A program made the translations under genes and the position numbers. The notes beneath the pieces are model-generated. The model ran no database searches, was not told where the DNA came from, and saw only the letters and a program-made list of their open reading frames with translations. 64,000 nt of DNA. Source: Dactylonectria macrodidyma. Taxonomy: Eukaryota > Ascomycota > Sordariomycetes > Hypocreales > Nectriaceae. Below, one piece after another: positions 1-11,840 of the stretch (positions are counted from its first letter, which is position 1; every line of letters starts with the position of its first letter). The stretch spans positions 558,001-622,000 of the forward strand of contig JAGMUV010000026.1 in NCBI GenBank assembly GCA_020744425.1, in the 5' to 3' direction.

Positions 1-279
1 TGGGATCGGGACGCCGTCGAGATCAGTGGGCAGCGCGAAAGTAACGGTGGACGCCATTGTTTGGTGCGGTACAGGCGTGTACGAACGTGTATGCGCGAAG
101 TCGTGGTGTTGTGCGATCGTGAACGTGGAGCTGCGGCAGGCGATGTTGAGCGATGTTTGGCGATGTTTGGTCGCGTATGAGCCTGTAGACGAAGTTCAAA
201 AAAACAACAAAAAAAAATATGTAGCACGAAGAGTTTCAATTGCGCGCCCTAAAAAAAGAAAAATCTTTATACACCTGCT

Positions 280-452
280 TTACAGCTGTAACGGTCTGTA
301 CACGACTGTAAATGGGTGTATTCAAATTATCGCCAATGCTGCAATTGGAGTACGTTGACGTCATATATTCGGTTTGAAGGATATTAAATATGTGAACAGG
401 CCTGTACACGTCTGTATTCAATATGTGATCGGGCCTGTACACGCCTGTAGTG
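280..452. repeat. Repeated CTGTACACG motifs with a 33-bp tandem duplication
   Basis: Several variants of a CTGTACACG(T/A/C)CTGTA motif occur between about 290 and 450. Two units starting at 387 and 420 repeat with a 33-bp period (AATATGTGA, then GGCCTGTACACG). They lie just 5' of the pogo-type transposase remnant and could be its subterminal repeats, but no matching inverted copy was found after 1946. The role is inferred. Bases 1-280 hold no recognised gene. Confidence 0.5.
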
Positions 453-467
453 TGCAGCTAGTGAGAT

Positions 468-1946
468 TTGGGTTTTGAGACAGTGAGCCCTACAGTCAAC
501 CGTATTAAGCAACGGATTTTGCGGCAGGAGGCCCTCGGTTACGCGCCAACACACGCACAAGTGCGAGCAATCGCTAGCAGCGTGCTTAAACAACAAGGTG
601 ACCACAAGCCCCTAGGGAGGAAGTGGTCCAGTCACTTCGTGAAGCGCCGTTTGGCCGTCAAGACAAAGTTAGGCCGTCGAGCTGACTGGAAACGTATAAA
701 TGCGGCCACTCCGGATAATATCAGGAACTTGTTCAACCTATACGAGACTGTGAGCTGGATCCCTCCCCGGCGGAGGTACAACGCCGACGAGGGCGGCATT
801 ATGGAGGACCAAGGCATTAACGGGCTTGTTATCGGCTCCTCGCAGGAAAACCCTAACGCAGTACCAGTCAAAACGATAAATGCCCGGACTTAGACGTCTA
901 TTGTAGAGTGCATCTCGGCGCTCGGGGTCGCTTTAAACCCCCTGGTCATCTTCAAGGCCAAAAGTATCCAAGAACAATGGTTCAAGAAGGATTTTCTAGC
1001 TAAGCGTCCTGGCTAGCATGTTACCTTTTCGGAAAACGGGTGGACAAGCAATGATATTGCTGTCGAGTGGCTAGAGAAGGTGTTTTTATCCCAAACGCAA
1101 CCTGAGAATCCAGCTGTTGCTCGCCTACTCATCGTCGACGGTCACGGCAGTCATACCTCTGACGAATTTATGACTATGTGTTACCTAAACAACGTTCTCT
1201 TACTCTTTTTCCCTGCTCATGCTTCCCATGTCCTCCAGCCCTTGGATCTCGGATGCTTTTCCAGTTTAAAAGTGGCCTATCGTAGGCCAGTTGGCGAGCA
1301 TACGGCTTTGACAGATACGACAAAGGTTGGAGAGGCAAACGTTCTCAAATTTTATGCGAAAGCTCGAGAAATTGGTCTTCGAAAGGAAAACGTTCAATCT
1401 GGGTGGCAGGCGACAGGCTTATTCCCTAAAAACGTGGCCAAACCTCTGAATTCTCGATGGGCCGTGGTGGCCAAGCGGCCAGCTATACCACTACGTGTCA
1501 CCTCAGATATTTCAACACCAAAACGCGGCAGCGACGTCGTAAAACTATTTGCTGAGAAGAGCGGCTCTCCCACTTTACGACTGTCTATTCGAAAAGCCGC
1601 TGCGGCGTTGGATAAGGTTGCGATGGAGGTTATACTAAGGGACCGTGAGATCGAACGCTGGCGGATGCAACTTGCCCAGGCAAAACCGGATAAACGTCGT
1701 AAATTCGTCCAAGATCCAAACGAGCGCTTTGCAATCCTTGCGCAGATACTTGCGCAAGCTAATCGAGAGCCTGAACAACGTGTTCAGAAGGCAAGAAATG
1801 CGGTACAAGAGGTCATTATCGTGGAGGGGGAGAGTAGCTCTGAGTCTGAAGAGGAGCCGGCACTGGCTCGACGGTCGGCACGCAATCGGCGACCAACAAA
1901 ACGCTATATGGAGCTAGATTCAAGCGCAGACGAAGAAAGCGACTAA
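468..1946 (+). pseudogene. Decayed pogo/Fot1-type (Tc1-mariner) transposase
   Basis: Fragment of a DDE transposase of the pogo/Fot1 group, which cuts and pastes its element at TA sites. One reading frame runs from 468 to 1946. It shows the CENP-B-type helix-turn-helix region (RQEALGYAPTHAQVRA) and three catalytic aspartates in NADEGG, IVDGHGSH and QPLDLGCF. Two TAG codons break it, at 891-893 and 1014-1016. Both stand where related copies in this window have tryptophan (R-A/T-W-T-S and D-W-H), so each is a TGG->TAG change. The N-terminal psq-like part is missing: a TGA lies directly upstream at 462 and no start codon fits. The acidic C-terminus is complete and ends at 1946. Terminal repeats were not located. 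The family call is firm; the element borders are not known. Confidence 0.85.
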
Positions 1947-2118
1947 AGAGCGCCAAATGCGATTTTCCTTGTATTTTTACCACTTAATTTGACTTTGTTG
2001 CGACCTAGTTGCGTCGATGTACCAGTTGTGCGATGTAGGCTAAATAGAGCGGGCCAAAGCCAGGGGTGGGCCAAAACTAGGGTGGGCGACTTAACGGTTT
2101 GATGGTGGTGCCGACATG

Positions 2119-2300
2119 TCAATGCCATGCCGGGGGCGCAAAACGGAGTCGGGGTTGATGTTGAGGTACGTGGCGATCGGACCGAGTGCCTACGCGGTGG
2201 AGGACCAGCGGGACCTCTATGAACCCTGGGACGAGAGGAACGGCGTGCGAGAAAACGGGGATGATCTGCGGGGATTGTGGTGGTGGACCAAGGCGAACTT
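2119..2300 (-). pseudogene. Gene fragment paralogous to 59030-59386
   Basis: On the minus strand, pieces such as STTTIPADHP, EVPLVLHRVGT and ATYLNINPDS appear in order but in different frames. The same pieces lie in the fragment at 59030-59386 on the plus strand (ATTIQADHP, EVPLVLHRVGT, NQIATYL). The parent is a conserved filamentous-ascomycete protein, often annotated near MYND-type zinc-finger proteins (from memory). Here only a short frameshifted part survives. It has no start, stop or flanking exons. Function is unknown. Confidence 0.5.
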
Positions 2301-2574
2301 TGGCTTGTAGGTTGCCATAGGAGGGGGTGGCGTTGTGAGAAGAGTGATGTGGGTGGTGGGCTGAAAGTAAGTGAGCGAAACAGGTCGTTGGAGGTTGAAT
2401 TACGATCACATGCGGCCTTTTGTCCTGAATGCTGTGCACCACACCGATTCCCAAGTCGTGGCATGCACACAACGTAAGGGCTTCAACTTGCAGAACGCAC
2501 TTCATCTTCATTTCTTGCACTTTTGGACAATCTAGCAGCTGCTTGCCGAGTCCGTGTGATCCGGTCATATCAGG

Positions 2575-4020
2575 ATGAGCGTCATGACCTCTCTCCAGGT
2601 TCGTGATCGCCTCGACGACAACCGAGGCGGCGAACTCAAGGCCACGACAACGGTACTGCTTATCCTCGCTACGATCTTTGTCGCCCTGCGCTTTTGGGCA
2701 CGTTCTTACACTGCCGGCCGTTATGGGAAAGACGACTGGATGATGGTTGTTGCACTGGTATATGTGGCCCGACTCGACTAGTCTTCTATTATAGAATATC
2801 TGAGCCGAAGCTAATGATGAGAACGTCTTGCAGGTAGTCGTTTTTGCTTTGGGAGCCATCAACCATGCCGGTAGGCTAATACCCCCTGGACCTTGACCCT
2901 TCGCATGCATCACTTCCTTACTGAGCACGGCTATGCCAGAGATTGCCTATGGCCTTGGAAGGCATGTCGACACGTTGCCAATGGGCGACGTCATTACCTT
3001 TTTCAAGTGCCTCCTGGCCCACGAGTGTATATACATCACTGCGGTGCTATTCGTTAAGTTGTCCGTCCTCCAGATGTACCTACGCATTTTCGGCTTCGCA
3101 TCACGCGAGTTCAAGATCGCAGCAATCATCATAGCCAGCACCAACATCGCGTGGTGGATCAGCATCTTCGCTGTCTGCATCTTCCAGTGCAACCCAATCC
3201 GCAAGGCTTGGTTGCCATGGGTCGAGGGGACGTGTATCAATCTAAAGGCTTCATTTATCGGCAATGCCATACCGAACATCCTGACGGACGTCGTTATGCT
3301 TTGCATGCCTCTTCGGCAGGTCTGGAAAATGCGTCTCCCCTTGGCACAGAAGCTGTCCGTGTGCTTCACGTTCTTGCTTGGTGGCTTGTGAGCTCGATAC
3401 TGCTCCTATAATCGGCTCTTACTTGGCTTAGTAGCTGACGCGCCCTCCTAGCGTTCTGTTCGCCAGCATATACCGCTTCACGACTCTCATGCAATTTGAC
3501 ACGAGAGACACGACGTGTAAGTGACTATCTCCCCGCTGAACAGAAGCAAATTGCGCATGATCCTCGGCCTTATTACTTCTAACCACTCGAAGGGACACTT
3601 GCCACGGCCTGCACATGGTGTGTCGTCGAGGTAGCGTGCGGAGTTATCGGCGGCTGCTTGCCAATCTTACGACCGCTTATGCTCAAGGTCTCGCATCAGT
3701 TCGGTAATTTGACGAGCGGCGAGGAGGCGCAGAGTGGCGACAAGAGTCAGCCGCCCGAGGTCGTCACGATTGGAAGGGCTGAGGACATGGCGTTGCGTGA
3801 AGAGAGAGAATTGCAAGGCCACAAAAAGCAGGGTGGAAATTGTAAACCCCATACGGCAATCATCACGTCAACGTCCTTATCCAAGGAGACTGGTCCGAGT
3901 GCTCTTGGTTCCAAAAATGAATTCTTGCTGAGTGGTGGGACCAGAGCTACGGTGCAAAACGATATGGATATCACGATTCGGCAAACTGGGTTGAAGAAAG
4001 AGAACGAATCGGTCGCCTGA
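2575..4020 (+). CDS. Rhodopsin-domain (PTH11-like) 7-TM membrane protein
   Basis: Five exons give an uninterrupted 386-residue frame: 2575-2757, 2834-2870, 2940-3387, 3452-3516 and 3593-4020. All introns are GT..AG and 64-76 bp long; the last has a CTAAC branch site. The protein has the fungal rhodopsin-domain pattern: TM1 followed by RFWARSY and GKDDWMM, then GLGRH, a long TM3 region (ECIYITAVLFVKLSVLQMYLR), a CxxNP-like loop, and the W-T-L-A-T-A-C-T-W-C-V-V-E segment formed across intron 4. The C-tail is hydrophilic and about 110 residues long. Members of this large family include PTH11-like G-protein-coupled receptor candidates at the cell surface; the ligand is unknown. The ATG at 2575 was chosen as the first in frame; one at 2584 is possible. 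No damage was seen, unlike the neighbouring repeats. Confidence 0.85.
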
Positions 4021-5101
4021 GGCCAATTGCATACTCTGGCCAAAAACCATGTCACAGCCGTGGCTGCCAATCTCTGGGTGGGCTTCAATCAGTAAGTCCC
4101 CGCCCCTGTTAGCTGCGCACCTCACCTTTCCTGCGCAGCGAATTTCCCAGAATAAAAACAGCAAGCCAGATCGCAAAATCATCACTTGAACAGCAAAACC
4201 CGTACTATTCTAGCCTAAATTCATGACAGAACGATTCAAACTCCCTTTCTTCTTCCCGTACTGCGACCAGTGATTGGAAAATATCCTTCTCAGCGATGAC
4301 TTGTGACTTGTGAATAACGTCAATACTGCAAAACACCTCGTTCGGGTTTGGGACTACCTTTTTTCTCTTGTATAGCTTATATATTGTGAAGGGCTGGCCC
4401 TAGGTTTGTTCAACGAAAGGGTGCGGTAGCTTGGTCTATCTAAGACGAAGGAGCAGGAAAGGAAAAGGGAGCTCAGTTTCGGAGAGGTCATAGCTATAGA
4501 GCAGGGCTCCCACTGCAGGGCGGTAGGAGCTAGCAGAAGGAGGTCAATCTCGCCTAGCCGGGGCTCAGCCCGTGACACAGGTGTGGCCGTTCTTTGCGCA
4601 ATCCAGCAAGCAGCACCAGTATCTATTCCCTCACATCAGGCCGATAGGAGGAGCTTTCTTCTTCTTCTGTGCCTATTCTTCTACCCAAACAGCTGCAGCG
4701 AAGGTTTACAACGTGTCGCACGACACGATTGTTTGGATGACTGAACAACGATCGGGAAGAAGGTCCCCTGTGAATCGGGCAACGAAAGACTCTTGATTTT
4801 CTATCTAAAGGAGCGACGAAGGTCGGTCTCTTATACCTATGTTCAATCTGCCGATATCATAGGCAGCAGGCTGCTGCCTGATGCTGGTGGTGGTTGTTCA
4901 CTCTCATTGTGAACAAGTTCACGATGATGGTGATTCTTGCCTCATATTGTGAGCGAGCGACTTGATATTGACATAGGACGAGCTAGACTGGATCAGGGTG
5001 TTAACAGTCAAAAGCTGACAACAGGCATTGGGAGAGTTTGTGACGCGCATAGTTTGTAGCGACCTGAGTTAAAGGACTTTATTATTTCCATACTTGTAAT
5101 T
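4021..5101. other. Intergenic region between two 7-TM genes
   Basis: This spacer separates the 3' ends of two convergent membrane-protein genes. Short open frames occur, but none shows family features or consistent codon use. No repeat or terminal inverted repeat was recognised. Confidence 0.5.
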
Positions 5102-6427
5102 CTACGGCACAGGATCCATACCAGAGCCACGACTGCTCACGGAACCCTCTGCACCAAGCCTAGACACCTGGGATGATTCGGCATAGGCGCCTTGAATCTG
5201 TACTGAATAAGGTGCCTCGTCAAGCAACATGTCGGTGTCTGTATGGCTAAACCCACGTGTTGTCTTTGCGGCAGGAGCCCCTTTAGCCTCAATGACGTGC
5301 ATTTCCACCGTAGTAGTGACCATTGGCCAAGCCTTCGATCTGGGGCGATCTGGTCCTCCATCTTGTGTTTTATTTGCCAATGTTGTATCACCAGCTCGGG
5401 TTCCTCGGGATCTCGTGCCGGTATTGGTATTGTAGTCGGATCCGTGGGTATGTCCTGATTGCTTGGCGATCTTGGCGATGAGACTGGCCATGGACATTTC
5501 GATGTTAAGTTTGACAATGTAAGCGAGCGGGTGAAACTGCATGTATCTGATACGGCAGACGCCACGGTTAGCATCCCCCATGAAGTAGGATTGACGGGTA
5601 CATACACAAAGGTGTTGCTCAAGCTCATCATAGAGACAATGAGAACATCCATGCTCAGCGAGAAGACGATGATGAACATATTGAACCTGACCAGATTGTC
5701 GTATTTGCTGAGCCCCAATTCCACCAGATTTGATCGGACGATGCGGATGAAGAGAAAGTTGAGACAAGCATCGACGAGGAGATAGATGACCTTTTCACAG
5801 CGATCCCAGACCTCGTTGATGTGTATATACTTCTCAGAAATTTGTAAGCGGGCGGGAATCCAGATGCAGTAGACGGAAATGTTGATGGCGGTGATGAAAG
5901 CTGCGACGCCATATTTGATTCGCCAGACCAAAACTCGGTTGTGCATAAGGATTGCACATCGATTGACAATAATTTGCAGCAGAAACTGAACTTGAAGGGC
6001 CCATAAAGTAACTGGAATGGAAAAACCATGTTAGTTCGAGAACATATCTGGATGCAACCGAGATTTGTGTGTTAATAGACGTACGGATGCAAAAGTAGAA
6101 GGCGAAACTACATGCGATGTTAGAAAGACACAACAGATGGATGCTTTCGCGAGGCACTTACCTAGGCTTAACGACGCCCAATAGGTACATGAAGCAAATG
6201 ATGCCAAACCCAAGACACACGGCAATCTCGCCCCAGATCATCCAGATGTATGGGTTGCGTAGCAGAGCAAACCCGCGTCGACGATAGGCACTGTTGGTCT
6301 GCTGGATGGCCGACCATGTCGTCAGCCAGCCGATGCCCAGGGTGAAGCCCCAGGCAAGAGACGCAATGATCAAATCATATGTCGTCACCTCCTCCAGCAC
6401 AAAGTTGTCGGGAAGCAAGGTGATCAT
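5102..6427 (-). CDS. Fungal 7-TM integral membrane protein of unknown function
   Basis: Four exons read on the minus strand (6427-6162, 6107-6085, 6011-5606, 5546-5102) join in frame to 379 residues. Introns are 54, 73 and 59 bp with GTAAGT, GTACGT and GTATGT donors. Hydrophobic stretches follow TTYDLIIASLAWGF, PYIWMIWGEIAVC, FAFYFC, KYGVAAFITAINISVYCIW, EKVIYLLVDA and FNMFIIVFSLSMDVLI, with a seventh weaker one near FHPLAYIVKL. The segment WIPARLQISEKYIHINEVWDRC and the RFNMF region are typical of a family kept widely in filamentous ascomycetes and annotated only as integral membrane protein (from memory). The tail is hydrophilic and Ser/Thr-rich. The ATG at 6427 was chosen because the family starts close to the LPxxF..EEVTTYDL motif. 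The micro-exon of 23 bp is supported by frame and conserved residues. Confidence 0.8.
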
Positions 6428-7976
6428 GCTGGAATGGCCCAGCGGAGTATCGCAAACAATGAAAGGAATGCGGGCAAGTTGGCGCTGCGTACGGACATGG
6501 AACCTGGCACAAGAAACGAAAGGCAAAGAACAAGCCGTGATATAATAAGGAAGAACCAGATCTCGAGGAGTCAGGGGTGATGATAAGCCTGGTTTTTTTC
6601 GTCTCGCACATATCAAGCACTACGCATATAACCGACGCATTAGCTGAACGGTCGGGCCCTCTTGGCCTGAATCCCGCAAACGACGTGCTCCGCAGGTACT
6701 CTGCTTGCAAAATACTCCAATTACCGAATGGTTGGTCTCTCATTTGGTCTCCCCCTTTCCAAATCTGTAGTGCGAGCACGGGTAAACTCTAATATCAGCC
6801 ACTAGATGGCGACGGATCGTCTCCGCAGATGTGTTAGCTGCTTTGCCCAGAGTCCAAACGAGCGGGTTAGATGAGAGCGGAACGCTTTGGTATCAGTGCC
6901 TTTGGACTCCTAGTTCCCTGTTACTATTGCTAAGTGTTACGTAGTACCGCCGCTACTAATTACTACGAAGTACCACTCCTATGAAGCAGAGTCTGCATGT
7001 GGGGTTTGTTCCTCACACCATCTTCAAACCTTCCTCAAGCCTCCCTTAAGCCTCCCTTTAGGGCTCAAGCCTCTTTCCAGCCCTCCCCAGGTCACTCCAT
7101 GTGGTTGACTCGCGTGGTTCAAACACTAATGCTGTGCTACTGCGATGGCTGCCGCCTCGTCCGTTGTGTGTGTGTGTGTGTGTGTGTGTGTGCCACTATG
7201 TACATACAGTATGTCAGTCTCTATTGTTTGTGCGTCACTCGAGTTTGCCCCTTGTCGCAGGGAGGCGAAGAGACGAACTAGCGCGTTCCCACATCCCGGA
7301 GACTCCAAATGGACAAGCCTGTGTATCGATACAAAGTAGTCGGCAGGTAAGCATTAGAATGGCAAGACATGGCAAGCCCTAATTTGGTCACCTGGGAGTG
7401 CTAGCCAGTGAATGAATGGGATCTGCACAGCTCTCATTTCACAGCCTGGGCAGTACAGGGCTGGGGGTTCAGATTACGACGTGCTTGGAGCACCGCGTTC
7501 GTCGTTATGCTTGGGTACCCTTCTGTGCCCAAAGAGATCTTCATTCACTAACTCGAAGCATAAAGTTCACCGAGGAACGGAATGTGCCACTTGTCAGCTT
7601 CGTTTTGGCTTGAGCCTGGCTGACGATGGCTTGCGTCTCTCCATGTGGTGGTGCGCACGTTTCTATTCCTGAATCATTCTGTCGCTTTGACGTTCTGTCG
7701 ACCCTTGGACCCTTGTTTTTGTCGTCGTGACGCAATTACCCATTGACGCGCTCCATATCCGTAGACCTGGTGATCTCCGGATCGTAGGTTGGGATGGTAT
7801 GCCAGATCATTGTCGAACCCGATGAACGCGGCAATGCGGGTCTCATTGTCCCCCGTCAGCCCGTCTATCGTCTATCAGGGCCAAACCTGGTTGCGGGTAA
7901 CAGACCAGGCTGCTGACCAGACTGCAGACCAAGCCTGCAGATTGCCGGGACTCCAAATCTGTTGATCTGTCTCGGG
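6428..7976. other. Intergenic region with TG microsatellite
   Basis: This holds the upstream region of the minus-strand 7-TM gene. At 7010-7090 there is a short run of CCTCAAGC-type repeats, and a (TG)n tract lies near 7180. No coding region with family features was recognised. Confidence 0.5.
7165..7192. repeat. (TG)14 dinucleotide microsatellite
   Basis: Uninterrupted TG dinucleotides, 14 units by eye. No gene reads through it convincingly. Confidence 0.95.
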
Positions 7977-10436
7977 TAGTGATGTTGTACTTTTCGTACA
8001 ACACAGTTGTACATACATACGTACAAAAAGAAAAAGTACGTACACGTTCTACGTACGTACATTGAGGGTCCATGATATTCCTAATAAGGGAATTTGTGGA
8101 TCACATCGTACAAATACGGGGCTGTACAAAAACTCTGCTCGCTTAACAGCTCAACGCACTCTGCCATTCTCTCCCAATTGAAGGTATCGCCAAAAAGATG
8201 GCGCCCACCAATGCTAACGCTGCCTTCGTTTGGCGACAGTTTATCGACCTCGGCCGCTCTAACTCCAAGAAAAGCAAGCGATACAGATGCCGTCACTGCC
8301 AGAAGGATTTTGCAGCGACCTCTATTGGGAGGCCGAAAGAGCATCTCGCTGCGTGTGAGAAATGGCAAGCCAAGCAGCGACAAGAGCGTCAAGCTCAAGA
8401 TAACGCTGGCTATCTTCCCTTATATTCTGAAGCTATACAAAAGAAGATAACAGAGGTCGGAATTCAGCATATCACGCAAGATGAGAGTCACAGGTTCGCC
8501 TATGATGCCGCCGCTGCCGTAATCGCCGGCGGCCGCCCCTTCAGCCTCTTCGAGAGCCGCCGTTGGCGTTATTTCTTCACTCGCATTAAGCCTGGCCGGA
8601 AGCCTCCTAACCGCGCCGTTATCACGAGAATTCTTCCCGACTTCTATCAGGAACTCTATGACGAGGTTTTCAAACGCATTATTAGCTCAGAATGGTTCAA
8701 TATCATATTTGACGCTTCCGATAATGTCTCGGGCCACAAAATCGTTAATATCTCGGTACAACTACCAGACGGCCCAGCCTTCTACTGGAAAACGTTTGAC
8801 ACGGGAGGCGAACAGCACACAGCGGAGAATTGGGTGAAGTTGATATGGGGAGAAATGCAGCAACTGTGCGGCGGTGATCTCTCCAGAATCAATTCTATCT
8901 GTACAGATACCGAAAATACGATGCGCTCTGCACACGACTTACTAGGGAGATTCCCAGAGCTCTCACATATCAACTTCTCTTTATGCGATTCTCACGGCCT
9001 TCAGCTTCTAATCAAAGATATCCTTCTTCTTCCATTCTTTGAGGATCTCTTTAACAACGTCAGCACCCTTCTCACGTCCTTCTCACGATCTAAATTACAA
9101 TTGCAAAGATTGAGAATGTGCCAGCGCACGAGGTGGAACGGAGTAACTCGCGCGCTGATCAGAAGGTACCGGTAAATCGCCAGCTGTGACTGAGAAATCA
9201 CTATACTAACTCGCTCGTTCCGAATAGTGTAATTACACGCTGGGGTTCTCAGTACAATTCTTTCTCGAGACCCTGCCAGAGACTGGTCTATTCGAAAAGA
9301 TGTACGAGATGAGCTGCGATCTCAAGATTGCCCCGTTCTCCTACCCGAAGCGGTTCGAATCATCAAAGACAACAGCTTCTGGCTAAAACTCGAGGCTGCG
9401 ATCGCTGTTCTAAAGCCCGTGAACCAATTTCAACACGCTTCCGAGGCGGATGGGGCGGGAATCGCACACGTTGTAAATCGCTGGCTGCAAATCAAAAGCA
9501 AATGGGCTGAGATGAGAGAGGCTGATCAGTTTCCTGATATTCCGTGGGACGATATTGACGCTATATTCAAAGCCCGGCTTGATAAGCAAACGTACGATAT
9601 ACATTGGATCGCCGATGCCCTCCGGCCTGATACAACAGGCCCAAATTCGAAACTGCCGCCAAGCGTCTTTGCGCGCGTACAAGAGTATTTGCAGAAACAG
9701 CTGAAAAACGACAACGAATATCACCGTGCCCTTTCCGAATTCACACACTTCCGAATGCGTACAGGCGGCCCAGACGGCTTATTTAATAAGCACAGCGCTG
9801 TATACGACGATGGATTCAAGCCAGCAATGGCGTGGCAGTGCCTCCTCAACCAGGGCTCGATTCTGGCTAGAGTAGCTGTGAAGGTAATGAACACGCTTGC
9901 GAACTCCGTACCCTCAGAACGAAGTTTCTCTGCTATTAGTTTCATACATACGAAGGCTCGGAATCGGCTTACGCCCATGCACGCTGATATGTAGGCCTTC
10001 ATTTTTATGAACGACCGCGTATTAGATCGCCTTAAGGATCAGAAGTACGCCCATAAAAAGCGCTGGGCGGATCTTGAGGAGAAGGACTGGCTAGAACTCG
10101 AAGATTCATACCTCGAGTTATTTGTGAATGCACAGGGCAAGAAGGTCTGGATGGATGGCGTGATGGCCTCTACCAATGGAGATTTTGAGTGGGAGGGTGT
10201 ATTACAGTCGACGGGTGATATATTGAGGGTTGGCACTGAGGTGGGATCAGAGGTTTGAGGCTAGAATGGCAGAATAACAGGACCGTGAGAACCCTACTAC
10301 CAGTATTGCCTAAAATGGAAGGGGGAAGGGGGAAATTTGTATGGTACGTATTTGTATGTACAACCCCATTGTACGTACGTACTATGGCTAAAATACGGTA
10401 CGTACGTACATACGTGTACAATAAATTGCATCACTA
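7977..10436 (+). mobile_element. hAT DNA transposon (copy 1), nearly full length
   Basis: The element is bounded by TAGTGATG at 7977-7984 and its inverse CATCACTA at 10429-10436, fitting the hAT terminal pattern (C/T)A(A/G)NG. Subterminal inverted repeats of TACGTACGTACA lie at 8050-8061 and 10370-10381, in stretches rich in GTAC. The transposase gene fills 8198-10258. The flanking octamers, 7969-7976 and 10437-10444, do not match, so no clean 8-bp target duplication is left. The right edge abuts a second hAT remnant. Confidence 0.75.
8198..10258 (+). pseudogene. hAT transposase with one frameshift and one nonsense codon
   Basis: The frame opens at ATG 8198 with a BED-type zinc finger (CRHCQKDF...H..AC), followed by the DUF659-like catalytic part (FDASDNVSGHKIVN; CTDTENTMR) and RTRWNG. 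An intron of roughly 60 bp ends at the TAG at 9228; its donor is GTACCG at 9166 or GTAAAT at 9172. The next exon gives VITRWGSQYN. A T-run at 9261-9263 then shifts the frame by one. The remainder (DWSIRKDVRDEL to the dimerisation motif SVPSERSFSAI) reads on to 9991. TAG at 9992-9994 interrupts DM*AFIFMNDRVLD, as expected for CAG->TAG, and the frame then continues to 10258. All hAT parts are present, so this is a lightly damaged copy and not a functional gene. Confidence 0.85.
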
Positions 10437-11657
10437 GCTCTGAGGAATAGACCAGGCTTGTCTTGGAGAGGAAATATCGACTTCGAAGTCTTGGAGGCGG
10501 GTAGGAAGTCTGATTTCCCTCTGCGAGCGCCGAGGCATCTGGGACTCGCCACCTGCAACAAATATACAGCTTTCAGCTGAATCGGAAGACCCAAAGGAAG
10601 GCTCTTCTATATAGATCTGTCGTGTCTCGAACGGTGTACCAACAAGGTCCTCATTATAGCGTTTTTGCATTTCCTTGAGGTGGTCTTGCAAGCAACAGAC
10701 TGTTGAGGTGACCTCCGCAAACCTAGGTTCCCTGCCCTCAAAGTATTTAGTATACTCGATATATGGCTTCAAGATTTCGAGGATTTCCGTGAGGACGAGC
10801 CAGTCTTCGTGTTGCAAGACATCTTCTTCAGGGATCCGTTTTTCAGGTTTCTCGTCTGTCCTGCTCAGCCTGCAGAAGGTATCAATGATGTACTTAAGCT
10901 TGATAGCGCGAAGGATCATAAGGTATATCGAATTCCACCGCGTATCGTTGTCTGCCTTCACCATCAAGCCCACCACGTCCTTTTCGATTAGCCAAAGCCC
11001 CAGCTCTTGCAATACATCTGCGCGGATTCGACCAGTGGTGATTGCAAGGAATTGGTCTCTCCGTTGAGAGGATCTGCGGATGAAATGGACGGCGTTATGA
11101 AGCTTGCCAACTGGGCCATACTTCCTCCACTCTTTGAGAAGCCTCAGTTCAGTATCGACATCAAGATTGTCCTTATTATAGGTAGAGTCGAAGATTTCTG
11201 ACGAAGCTCCCTCGAGGAAGGCCTTGGCAGAGAGGTTGAGTACGTGGCCAAAGCAGCGGATTCGAACCTGCCTTTCAAGGTTGACTCTTTGGTACTCAGT
11301 TAAATGAGGCTTAAACGCTTTAAGAATGGCCCTGACTGCCGTATCGCAAGAATCTGCGTTGTCAGCAGTAAAGAAGCCGAGTTTCTTGCTAATATCGAAG
11401 TCCCTATGCAACTGGACCATGATCCGAGCCTGGTTCTCGTCTCCGTGGCTGCCTTCAACCCGTTCAAGGGACAATAGACGTATCTGGAGCTTCCCAGAAG
11501 TGTCAACAAAGTGGGCGATAATGGAAGGCAATGCAATATTGTTTAGAGAAGTCCAGAGGTCAAAGGGGATATGGATTTTGCTCCGAGCCACTTGGAACTC
11601 ACGCTTTAGAAGTGTCTTTCGAGTTTCGTACTCCAAGAAAATTATCACCAGAGCCAT
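10434..11657 (-). pseudogene. hAT transposase (copy 2), truncated at both ends
   Basis: A 407-codon frame of a second hAT subfamily. It has the catalytic-core start (HIPFDLWTSLNNIAL), the second acidic site (FFTADNADSCDTAVRA), the RCFGHVLNLSAKAFL and GPVGKLHNAVHFIRRS motifs, and DNDTRWNSIYLM. The zinc finger and first catalytic stretch are missing upstream of 11657. The C-terminal dimerisation domain is absent. The stop codon TAG (10434-10436 on this strand) is formed by the terminal three bases of the adjoining hAT copy 1. No internal stops occur over 1.2 kb, so decay is recent or limited. Confidence 0.8.
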
Positions 11658-11714
11658 ATTTGGCCACTTTCCGGGGCCAATTGACCCTATATAGAGGAAA
11701 AACTAGATGCCATA

Positions 11715-11840
11715 TATGACTTGCAAGTCTGGCAAGTCTGAGTGTGGAGAACTTGATTTGATTTGGGTTGTGAGCCCGACGATTTGATTTGCAAGACTTG
11801 ATTTGGCTTGCCAACTTGACTTGCTAGACTTGACTTATTA
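11715..11840. repeat. Subterminal AAGTC / CAAATC repeat cluster of hAT copy 2
   Basis: Short repeats (ACTTGCAAGTC, GACTTGAT, CAAATCAAATC) are packed upstream of the copy-2 transposase. Similar CAAATC/CAAGTC repeats lie inside the hAT element at 27451-28991. They are probably transposase-binding subterminal sites (inference). Confidence 0.55.

Noticed and set aside
26..358. Open frame with many Val/Cys at the window start
   Set aside because: It has no ATG start, low-complexity repeated motifs and no family features; likely repeat DNA.
6997..7382. Overlapping frames with VCVCVC / THTHTH runs
   Set aside because: These are translations of the (TG)14 microsatellite.
7541..7735. Missing C-terminal half of hAT copy 2 left of copy 1
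   Set aside because: No dimerisation motif (E-R-x-F-S) is found on the minus strand before 7976.
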